From Deltaproteobacteria bacterium (GTDB taxonomy: Bacteria > Desulfobacterota > Binatia > Binatales > Binataceae): a stretch of 5,279 nucleotides of DNA. Shown here in pieces: positions 1 to 5,210 of this stretch (the stretch's first letter is position 1; every line of letters starts with the position of its first letter). The stretch covers positions 519-5,797 of the forward strand of contig PMOH01000292.1 in NCBI GenBank assembly GCA_003161515.1, read 5' to 3'. The position numbers were made by a program, and so were the translations under genes. A model generated the notes under the pieces. The model worked only from the letters and a program-made list of their open reading frames with translations. It did no database searches and had not been told where the DNA came from.

Positions 1-134
1 AGTGGATCGAGATATTCCGCAAGAATCCGGATTGGACGGGCTTCATCGCTGTCGAGAAACTTTTCGTCCTTGTAGGCGAGCGGTGGATTGGTCGGTGGTG
101 GATTGGCCGGTGAATTTGATTTGCGCGCTTTCAT
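1..134 (-). CDS. LOG-family (TIGR00730-type) Rossmann-fold protein, N-terminal part only
   Basis: This is the first 44 codons of a gene that runs off the left edge of the window. Residues 20-45 read AYKDEKFLDSDEARPIRILA followed by EYLDPL, which is the lead-in that I recognise from the longer bacterial LOG-family proteins, just before their Rossmann fold. Family members are nucleotide 5'-monophosphate phosphoribohydrolases (cytokinin-activating in plants and some bacteria) or are annotated as lysine decarboxylase-like. The diagnostic PGGxGTxxE motif would lie outside the window, so the assignment rests on the N-terminal segment alone. Residues 1-19 are low-complexity and rich in Asn and Pro, and are probably disordered. 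The ATG start overlaps the TGA stop of the RNB gene as ATGA, and a GGGAG lies 10 bases upstream inside the RNB coding end. The two genes are therefore probably co-transcribed and translationally coupled. Confidence 0.72.
   Translation of the reverse strand, partial: MKARKSNSPANPPPTNPPLAYKDEKFLDSDEARPIRILAEYLDP
81..104 (-). repeat. Short imperfect direct repeat encoding Asn-Pro-Pro units
   Basis: The plus strand reads cggtggatt, ggt, then cggtggtggatt. The two copies differ by one inserted gtg/tgg triplet. On the coding strand they give NPPPTNPP at residues 11-18 of the LOG-family protein. The repeat is in a poorly constrained N-terminal tail and could change length in steps of three bases without breaking the frame. 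Confidence 0.6.
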
Positions 135-1609
135 AATTTTCGGACTCCCGCGAAATCGACGAAGCCGCGATCGACGTTGGTGGCGACCAGCTCGACGGTG
201 ACATGGTCTCCTACATCGAAGCCTTTGTAGTTTCGCACGACTCTGCCCTCCGCCGCGGGATGGTCGATTCGCACCCAGGTGCCTTTGTCGGAAGCGCCGG
301 TCACGATTCCGTCGAAGCGACCGCCCACGCGCGACTCGAGCAGCAGCGCGGCCGCGGATTTTCGCACCTGGCGCTCGACCTTGGACGCGTTGTCCTCTTG
401 ATCCGTGCAGTGTCGCGCCAGGTCACTGAGTTCGTCGTTGCGATACGGAGTCGGCGTGCCGGAGAGCGCTGCCTTCAACAGACGCTGTGTGATCAGATCC
501 GGGAAACGGCGGTTGGGCGCAGTCGAATGGGTATAGTCGTTCACCGCAAGCCCGAAGTGTCCCGGGATTTTCTGGCCGGGAAGATCGAGCTCGTATTCGC
601 CGCGGCCCAGCAGCTTCACGATTGAAAGTGAAACGTCCGGAAAGCGCGTAGGGTCGGCCTGTCGCCGATCCTCGAGGAACTCTTCGAGCGCCGCGGAATC
701 CGGATTCGGCGGCAGATGTCCGCCCAGGTCCTTGGCCAGTTCGACGATTCGCGCCCAACGCTCGGGCGATTTCAGGACTCGGCGCAGCGCAGGAAAGCCC
801 TTCTGCTCGAGGAATCTCGCGGTAACGCCGTTCGCACCGATCATGAAGTCTTCGATCAGTTCGGTCGCGCGATTCTTCTGGTCCGCGCGCAGATCAGTCA
901 GCGAATCGCCGTCGAACACGGGACGCGCTTCGATAGTTTCGAGGGTCAACGCGCCGCGTTGAAGCCGCAGCTTTCTCATCGCCTGCGCGACGCGATCCTG
1001 TAAGCGGAGATTCTGGTCGAGACCGGGTAGTTTCGCGATCGGCGCGGGTGCGGGCGCAGTTCCGTCGAGCCACGCGGCGACGCCGTTGTAGGCGAGCTTC
1101 GCGCGATTCACTACTACCGCCCGGTAGATGTTGGATTTGCCGACCGCGCCGTCGGCGCCAACCTCCATCTCGATCACGAAAGCCAGCCGTTCCATCCCGT
1201 CGGCGAGCGACGTGAGATCGGTCGAGAGTTTCTCGGGAAGCATCGGAAAAATTTCCGCGGCAGTATAAACCGATGTGGTATTGGTCCGCGCATGGTCGTC
1301 GATAGCGGATCCTTTTTTTACGATCGCGTCGACATCGGCGATCGCGACGAGGATTTTTGTCGCGCCGTTCGGGAGTTGCTCCGCGACTGAAAGCTGATCG
1401 AGATCGAGCGAATCGTCGTTGTCGATCGAGCACCACAATGATCCCCGAAGATCTCTCAGTGATGGATCCGACGCGGCGGCCGGTTTCGTGATGGAGCTCG
1501 TCTGTGCCATGACCTCGGCGGAGAAGTCCGGCAGCAGGTTTCGTTCGAGCATCGCTCGGTGCGCGATGCTCTTGAGCTGGTCTTTACAGGGCGCAGTGGC
1601 TTTATTCAT
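131..1609 (-). CDS. Compact RNB-domain (RNase II/R family) 3'-5' exoribonuclease
   Basis: This predicted 492-residue protein is an RNase II/R-type enzyme that would degrade RNA from the 3' end in the cytoplasm. Counting from the ATG at 1609, the metal-binding motif is SIDNDDSLDLDQ, with Asp63, Asp69 and Asp71 at the family spacing of 6 and 2. The position of the fourth Asp (RNase II Asp210) is Gln72. Further family blocks are PMLPEKLS (about 122-129), ELIEDFMIGAN (about 250-260), HFGL and HSTAPNRRFPDL (His361, Arg367, Arg368; compare the family THFTSPIRRYxD), and VERQV with Glu412, matching RNase II Glu542. A short S1-like OB fold follows from about 428. No N-terminal cold-shock domains are present, and the protein is much shorter than RNase II (about 640) or RNase R (about 800). 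A GTG six codons upstream (1627) is open but lies between the promoter boxes, so the ATG is preferred. The gene overlaps the LOG gene downstream by four bases. Activity is likely but unproven because of Gln72. Confidence 0.9.
   Translation of the reverse strand: MNKATAPCKDQLKSIAHRAMLERNLLPDFSAEVMAQTSSITKPAAASDPSLRDLRGSLWCSIDNDDSLDLDQLSVAEQLPNGATKILVAIADVDAIVKKGSAIDDHARTNTTSVYTAAEIFPMLPEKLSTDLTSLADGMERLAFVIEMEVGADGAVGKSNIYRAVVVNRAKLAYNGVAAWLDGTAPAPAPIAKLPGLDQNLRLQDRVAQAMRKLRLQRGALTLETIEARPVFDGDSLTDLRADQKNRATELIEDFMIGANGVTARFLEQKGFPALRRVLKSPERWARIVELAKDLGGHLPPNPDSAALEEFLEDRRQADPTRFPDVSLSIVKLLGRGEYELDLPGQKIPGHFGLAVNDYTHSTAPNRRFPDLITQRLLKAALSGTPTPYRNDELSDLARHCTDQEDNASKVERQVRKSAAALLLESRVGGRFDGIVTGASDKGTWVRIDHPAAEGRVVRNYKGFDVGDHVTVELVATNVDRGFVDFAGVRKL
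145..149 (-). promoter_or_regulatory. Ribosome binding site of the LOG-family gene
   Basis: On the minus strand GGGAG lies 10 bases before the ATG at 134-132. It is inside the last codons of the RNB gene. This supports the ATGA-overlap start over any later ATG, since none occurs in the visible N-terminus. Confidence 0.55.
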
Positions 1610-1615
1610 CGGCGC

Positions 1616-1646
1616 ATCATAACGCACCGCGAGCCGGAATTGTCAA
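1616..1646 (-). promoter_or_regulatory. Sigma-70-like promoter for the RNB-LOG operon, possibly giving leaderless mRNA
   Basis: On the minus strand a perfect TTGACA (1646-1641) is followed after 19 bases by TATGAT (1621-1616), a five-of-six match to the -10 consensus. Only six bases separate the -10 box from the ATG at 1609, so the normal start of transcription would fall on or next to the A of that ATG. No Shine-Dalgarno sequence precedes the ATG, which fits a leaderless message. The 19-base spacer is longer than the usual 17. No terminator is visible between the NHL stop codon and this promoter, so read-through from upstream is also possible. Confidence 0.5.
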
Positions 1647-1671
1647 AATTACGGTGAACAGAAATCTTCGG

Positions 1672-2964
1672 TCACGGACTACTCTGATAAGTGAAAGCGA
1701 GTACGCGATGGTTTTCGGTGTCGGCGATGTAAACATCACCGCTGGGATCAACTGCCACACCAACGGGCTGACATAGAGTCGTGGCGCTGACGATAGTCGA
1801 GGTGTCGTTGCCGTTGCAGGCGGAGGAAGTGAAATCGCCTTGCTGGCCGTATACCACGTCGGCAGTAGTATCGCCGGGACTGCCCGGTGTTCCGGGAGTT
1901 CCGCCAGTTGCGGCAGTGGGATTCAGGTATTCCAATACGCGATTGTAATCTACTGCATACAAATTATTCTGCGAGTCGATCGAAAGTTGTTCGGGCAGAC
2001 ATAGTTGGTCGGCGGTCACGTCGCAATTGCTCACAGTAAAGCTGCCACCGGCATCGAACGCCCGATCCGCGGTAACGTCGCCAGCGCTGCCCGGGACTCC
2101 GGGGGTACCAGCTGTCAGCGAGAGAGGATTGTCATACTCGAGGACTCGACCGTTGCCAGAATCGGATACGTAAACATTTCCGTCGGCGTCAACCGCGACC
2201 CCGTCCGGGGAGCAAAGCGTGTCTGCGGTGGGATTCGGATTGGAGGGATCGAAGAGTTTGCATTGGCGCGAGTCGAATTGGGCACCGCTTGGACCCTGTC
2301 CAAGGACCAACTGCGCATTGAGAGGAATAATCCGTGGACCCTTTGCCGGTCGGGTTTCCGAAGGGGCGTTCAAACCCTTGACCAGCACGACTCGCGAATT
2401 GGAATAATCTGCGATCCACAGATTGCCACCATGGTCGAGCGCAATCTGCTCGGGTTGGCAAAGAGTATTGGCGCTCGGCTTGCCGCAGTTGAACGCATCG
2501 GCTTTGCCGTCGATTATAAACGTCGGGGGAGCGCCGACGCAGGGGAATTTTCCTGCGCACGCGTCGAAAGGATTTGCGAAGCTCATCACGCGATTGTTGA
2601 GGGTATCAGCGACGAACAGGTTTCCTGCGTCGTCAGCCGCGAGGCCTTGGGGGCCGCACATCAAGGGCGAACTCCGGTTAGGTTTCGGGGTGTGCTTTTT
2701 TTTGACGCAACGGGTTAGTGCGCCACATTCCGGAGGGCCAAGGAGATGACAGCTGGTCGTGTAGAAATCGGGCTGTCCAAGTACCAAGTCGGCCGGCTGG
2801 CCGTTGACGAATTCCTGGGCGCTCGCCCAGCCAAGCACTCGACTTTGATCGGCGACGTAGAGATGCCCGCTGGCGTCGGCGACAGTCGCAGACGGGTAGG
2901 AAAAGCTTCGGGGGCCGGGAAAGTTCGCGTCGCCATGCGTGAAATCGATCTGCCCCAGTTCGCG
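1672..2964 (-). repeat. NHL blades 7-12, second half of an internal protein duplication
   Basis: This half begins with RELGQIDFTHGDANFPGP and blade 7 (SAQEFVNGQPADLVLGQPDFY), which closely match the entry strand and blade 1 of the first half. Blade 11 (NLYAVDYNRVLEY) has the same shortened loop as blade 5. Blade 12 ends the protein without its own LGQ strand, as expected if an N-terminal strand closes a propeller. Blades 7 to 9 carry larger loop insertions than their counterparts. Confidence 0.7.
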
Positions 2965-4257
2965 TGTCGCGACGGTGGAGACTAGTGGAGTGTCATAGCT
3001 GAGGAGCCGATTGCTCCTCCAATCAGGCACAAATAACCGCCCTGCTCCGTCGACTGCAGGGAGCAGCGGGCTACATAGAGAATCAGCAGTAGGAAGTCCG
3101 CAAATGTAGGAGCTGAAAGTTTTCTGTCCGTACAAGCGCTGCGCAATCTGCGGGCCTTTCAAACCAGGATGATCGAACTCAAGCACGCGGTTCGCATCCG
3201 AGACGTACAGATTACCGAGCGGATCCGCTGCGAGCCCTTCAGGTTCGCACAACACGCTCGCGCTCTCGCGCCGCTTTTTGGTGCATTGCGCCGACGAGGA
3301 GAAACTGTTTTGCCCGATCACCAGATCAGCGACCGTGTCCCCTGCCCCAGCTTCACCGCTGTTGGGATTCAGCGGCGTATCGTACTTGAGAACCCGAGCG
3401 TTAAACACGTCCGCGACGAACAGGTCACCCGCAACATCCACGGCCAGTCCGCCAGTCCACGAATCCGGTATGCACAGACTCGACGCTGTAGTCGGTTGTT
3501 GCGGAGTCGTCGTGCAAGTCACGAAGCGAGTGAAGCTGTTGTTCTGGCCAAAGACCAGATCGGCGGTGGTATCACCTGCAGAACCGCGGACGCCGGGAGT
3601 ACCTCCACCCGCGGCTTTCGGGTTCAGATACAGCAGAACCCGGTTGTAGCCGGAGTCAGTGACGAACAGGTTTCCCTGAGCATCCGTGGCCAGCCCGGTA
3701 GGGTCGCAGAGGTTATCGGGGCTTGGCATCGGTTGCCCGTTCGTGCAAGCCGAGTTGTTGGTGGAACCTGTGTTCCCGAAGACGATGCTCGCCGGCTCTC
3801 CCGCGGTATATCCGCTGGCGAATGGCGCGTCGTACTCGACCACACGATTGTCGCCCAGATCGCTGACGTATAGATTACCTTCGGGATCGGTCGCTGCCGC
3901 TGACGGCTGGTTCAGCGAACTCAGAGTGATGCCGGGATACCCAGGTCGATTGCTGTAGAAATCCGGCTGGCCGAGCACGAGGCTCGCGCTGCCGCCATTT
4001 ACAAACGAGGCGGCGCTGGCGAAGGCCAGAACCCGGTTGTTCCCCTGGTCAACGACGTAGAGATGACCCTGACTGTCCACTGCCGCGCCTGACGGACCAT
4101 TGAGTGCAGCGGGGCCGCCGAAATTCAACGTGTTTTGTGAGAGACCGATCTGTCCGAGGACTCGATCAGCAGTTTGATCGGAGGTGGACGCGAATGCGGT
4201 CGTACCGATCGCAACCGTGATTGCAACCACGGCGAACCGCGCGATTAAGCTGTTCAC
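1672..4257 (-). CDS. Secreted twelve-blade NHL-repeat beta-propeller protein
   Basis: The preferred GTG start at 4257 gives 861 residues. It has an SD-like GAGGGGGG eight bases upstream, whereas the GTG codons at 4275 and 4266 lack one. Residues 1-23 form a signal peptide with an Arg in the n-region, a hydrophobic core FAVVAITVAIG, and an AFA cleavage site before Ser24. There is no lipobox and no further membrane segment, so the mature protein is probably periplasmic or extracellular. The rest is NHL repeats of the form PxGxAxDxxGNLYVxDxxNNRVLxY followed by an ADLVLGQxxF strand. Twelve blades start near residues 55, 118, 186, 264, 339, 397, 455, 536, 602, 684, 755 and 831. The protein contains 22 cysteines and most flank blade junctions. 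NHL propellers bind proteins, RNA or ligands, or act as lyases (peptidyl-hydroxyglycine alpha-amidating lyase). No catalytic signature is recognised here, so the function is unknown. Its neighbours give no functional hint. Confidence 0.9.
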   Translation of the reverse strand: MNSLIARFAVVAITVAIGTTAFASTSDQTADRVLGQIGLSQNTLNFGGPAALNGPSGAAVDSQGHLYVVDQGNNRVLAFASAASFVNGGSASLVLGQPDFYSNRPGYPGITLSSLNQPSAAATDPEGNLYVSDLGDNRVVEYDAPFASGYTAGEPASIVFGNTGSTNNSACTNGQPMPSPDNLCDPTGLATDAQGNLFVTDSGYNRVLLYLNPKAAGGGTPGVRGSAGDTTADLVFGQNNSFTRFVTCTTTPQQPTTASSLCIPDSWTGGLAVDVAGDLFVADVFNARVLKYDTPLNPNSGEAGAGDTVADLVIGQNSFSSSAQCTKKRRESASVLCEPEGLAADPLGNLYVSDANRVLEFDHPGLKGPQIAQRLYGQKTFSSYICGLPTADSLCSPLLPAVDGAGRLFVPDWRSNRLLSYDTPLVSTVATRELGQIDFTHGDANFPGPRSFSYPSATVADASGHLYVADQSRVLGWASAQEFVNGQPADLVLGQPDFYTTSCHLLGPPECGALTRCVKKKHTPKPNRSSPLMCGPQGLAADDAGNLFVADTLNNRVMSFANPFDACAGKFPCVGAPPTFIIDGKADAFNCGKPSANTLCQPEQIALDHGGNLWIADYSNSRVVLVKGLNAPSETRPAKGPRIIPLNAQLVLGQGPSGAQFDSRQCKLFDPSNPNPTADTLCSPDGVAVDADGNVYVSDSGNGRVLEYDNPLSLTAGTPGVPGSAGDVTADRAFDAGGSFTVSNCDVTADQLCLPEQLSIDSQNNLYAVDYNRVLEYLNPTAATGGTPGTPGSPGDTTADVVYGQQGDFTSSACNGNDTSTIVSATTLCQPVGVAVDPSGDVYIADTENHRVLAFTYQSSP
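2965..4164 (-). repeat. NHL blades 1-6, first half of an internal protein duplication
   Basis: This half begins with the strand RVLGQIGLSQNTLNFGGP and blade 1, which has the signature SAASFVNGGSASLVLGQPDFY. Blade 5 (NLYVSDANRVLEF) lacks the three-residue loop found in most other blades. The half covers about 400 residues. Its blade order matches the second half, blade 1 with 7 and blade 5 with 11. Confidence 0.7.
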
Positions 4258-4265
4258 TGAAAGCA

Positions 4266-4273
4266 CCCCCCTC
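4266..4273 (-). promoter_or_regulatory. Ribosome binding site deciding the NHL start codon
   Basis: The minus strand reads GAGGGGGG followed by eight bases and then GTG at 4257. This purine-rich block is the only SD-like sequence near the three possible GTG starts (4275, 4266, 4257). It overlaps the two upstream candidates and so cannot serve them. Confidence 0.6.
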
Positions 4274-4301
4274 ACGACACATACTTACAAATGGACAGCG
4301 A

Positions 4302-4330
4302 GCTATAACATTCTGTTAAGCTCCCGTCAA
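4302..4330 (-). promoter_or_regulatory. Probable sigma-70 promoter for the NHL gene
   Basis: The minus strand has TTGACG (4330-4325), a 17-base spacer, and TATAGC (4307-4302) preceded by TGT, which forms an extended -10 element. The last two bases of the -10 box are off consensus. Transcription would start near 4295, leaving a leader of about 38 bases before the GTG at 4257. The -35 box begins within the T-tract of the preceding terminator. Confidence 0.45.
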
Positions 4331-4350
4331 AAACGTCGGACTGGCCGACG
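4329..4350 (-). terminator. Rho-independent terminator after the TPR gene
   Basis: On the minus strand a perfect 6-bp stem CGTCGG / CCGACG (4350-4345 and 4339-4334) encloses the loop CCAGT and is followed at once by TTTTT. It lies 66 bases past the TPR stop codon and ends where the NHL promoter begins. The stem is short but GC-rich. Confidence 0.65.
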
Positions 4351-4406
4351 GCAAGATAGATCGATTTTGTGATGGATTCCGAGGCGAGCGATGAAATCGC
4401 CGTCGG
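4345..4406 (-). promoter_or_regulatory. Attenuator-like alternative pairing upstream of the terminator
   Basis: On the minus strand CCGACGGC (4406-4399) is an exact complement of GCCGTCGG (4352-4345). The latter contains the complete 5' arm of the terminator. The two pairings exclude each other: 8 bp for the long-range stem against 6 bp for the terminator. The first element starts ten bases past the TPR stop codon, inside the footprint of a terminating ribosome. A small hairpin GCGAT-TTC-ATCGC (4400-4388) competes with it by two bases. The geometry is seen directly; a regulatory role is inference. Confidence 0.3.
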
Positions 4407-4415
4407 GCCCAGCTA

Positions 4416-5153
4416 CTAGTGAATGACGACGGGTTGGGGGCCGGCGGACGCGCCTAGAGATGGGGGCGCGATGTCGGCGGGAGCGCCGAGCAGCGCTAGC
4501 GATTCCAATACGTCCTGGCGCTGTTGTGCGAATGGGTGGGCGTTGAGGAACGCTCGATACGCAGAGATTGCGCCCTGCTTGTCGCCCGACTTTGCGAGCA
4601 TCCGCGCGACGCCGAGTTCCGCCCTCACCTGCTCAGGCCCGGGATCAGCCGCGGCCTGCTGATAAGCGCCTGCGGCCTTCTTCCAATCGGCCATGCGCTC
4701 GTAAACCACCGCAAGATTTGCCAGCGCGAGGCTGCGGAACAATGGGTCACGCTCCTCGGCGAGAAAAGCAACTAGCGAGTCGCGGGCGTTTGGAAGATCG
4801 CCGTCGGCAAGATATGAATTCGCGAGATAGAAGCGCGAGAGACGACCGAGCCGGCGTCCCGGCTCTTCATCGGCGAGCTGCTTGAAGCCGGTCTCGGCGG
4901 TTTTGTTCTGGCCCGCGTTTAGCGCTGTGATCGCATCATAGAAGCGCGCCGACGCGAGCGTGTCGCGATGCCGCTCGTAGTAGTACACGCCGATAACGAT
5001 CGCGCCGACCGCAACCACGACCGCGGCGGAGACGATCACCTGGGTGAGATTGTTGACGAAGAAGTCGCGCGCGCTATCGACGAAGGTTGTGAACTCGTCG
5101 GGCGCGCGGAGTTCTTTTTGAGTTAGTTTACGGCGATGAGTAGTCGGCGGCAT
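4416..5153 (-). CDS. Membrane-anchored TPR protein, YfgM-like
   Basis: This is a 245-residue protein. The N-terminal 36 residues are hydrophilic and begin with a basic cluster (HRRKLTQKEL), then comes one transmembrane helix at about 37-57 (rich in Val, Ala and Ile, ending VYYYERHR). The positive-inside rule places the N-terminus in the cytoplasm and the rest in the periplasm. Residues 68-207 form about four helix-turn-helix TPR units (near 68-98, 104-135, 138-170 and 175-207), followed by a Pro/Ala-rich tail. This layout matches the TPR_21/YfgM-like family, whose E. coli member associates with the SecYEG translocon and periplasmic chaperones. Equivalent function here is inference, since many unrelated TPR anchors share the form. 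The ATG is supported by GGAG six bases upstream. The gene follows the partial gene after 57 bases and could be co-transcribed with it. A terminator follows at 4329-4350. Confidence 0.82.
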   Translation of the reverse strand: MPPTTHRRKLTQKELRAPDEFTTFVDSARDFFVNNLTQVIVSAAVVVAVGAIVIGVYYYERHRDTLASARFYDAITALNAGQNKTAETGFKQLADEEPGRRLGRLSRFYLANSYLADGDLPNARDSLVAFLAEERDPLFRSLALANLAVVYERMADWKKAAGAYQQAAADPGPEQVRAELGVARMLAKSGDKQGAISAYRAFLNAHPFAQQRQDVLESLALLGAPADIAPPSLGASAGPQPVVIH

Positions 5154-5159
5154 CGAATG

Positions 5160-5163
5160 CTCC
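5160..5163 (-). promoter_or_regulatory. Ribosome binding site of the TPR gene
   Basis: The minus strand has GGAG, six bases before the ATG at 5153-5151. It sits two bases downstream of a stable hairpin (5166-5178). Confidence 0.6.
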
Positions 5164-5165
5164 AG

Positions 5166-5178
5166 CGGGCGCCGCCCG
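5166..5178 (-). other. GC-only hairpin next to the TPR ribosome binding site
   Basis: CGGGC-GGC-GCCCG on the minus strand forms a perfect 5-bp stem with a 3-base loop, made entirely of G and C. It lies two bases upstream of the GGAG. It has no T-tract, so it is not a terminator. It could affect ribosome access, but no switch mechanism is visible. Confidence 0.4.
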
Positions 5179-5196
5179 GCAGAGGGACAGGAAATC

Positions 5197-5210
5197 GGCG
5201 CGCACGCGCC
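5197..5210 (-). other. GC-only hairpin abutting the stop codon of the upstream gene
   Basis: GGCGCG-TG-CGCGCC on the minus strand is a perfect inverted repeat. Realistically it forms 5 bp with a 4-base loop. It begins on the base right after the TAG stop at 5213-5211. The following GATTTCC is not a convincing T-tract, so this is at best a weak terminator or an mRNA 3'-end stabiliser. Confidence 0.4.

Noticed and set aside
1313..1319. Run of seven A in the RNB coding strand (A AAA AAA) as a frameshift site
   Set aside because: It encodes VKKG in a conserved part of the RNB domain, and a slip would destroy the enzyme for no visible product. It is shorter than the run in the NHL gene and is likely just Lys codons.
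894..1436. Minus-strand 180-codon frame within the RNB gene
   Set aside because: It is an Arg-rich shifted reading of the RNB coding region with no domain. The RNB frame carries all the family motifs over this stretch.
1610..1627. GTG start at 1627 for the RNB gene (MRYDAP extension)
   Set aside because: The GTG lies between the -35 and -10 boxes of the best promoter, has no SD sequence, and adds six residues with no family match.
2005..2718. Plus-strand open frame of 237 codons opposite the NHL gene
   Set aside because: It lies wholly within the NHL gene, whose repeats and signal peptide are clear. The frame is rich in Arg and Gly with no recognisable domain, and is a by-product of G+C-rich antisense sequence.
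3169..3873. Plus-strand open frame of 234 codons opposite the NHL gene
   Set aside because: It is an antisense shadow of NHL blades 2-5. Its apparent internal repeats (such as VRDEQVT and VSDEQVS) only mirror the repeated NHL codons.
1672..4164. Direct repeats as a CRISPR or DNA satellite
   Set aside because: The periodicity is about 200 bases, is conserved at protein level rather than DNA level, and stays in one reading frame. It reflects NHL blades.
4184..4372. Plus-strand 62-codon frame across the NHL start and the intergenic region
   Set aside because: It runs antisense through the signal peptide region, promoter and terminator, with no RBS or domain.
4388..4400. Small hairpin GCGAT-TTC-ATCGC as a first terminator for the TPR gene
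   Set aside because: The 5-bp stem has no following T-tract. The hairpin at 4329-4350 with TTTTT is the better terminator.
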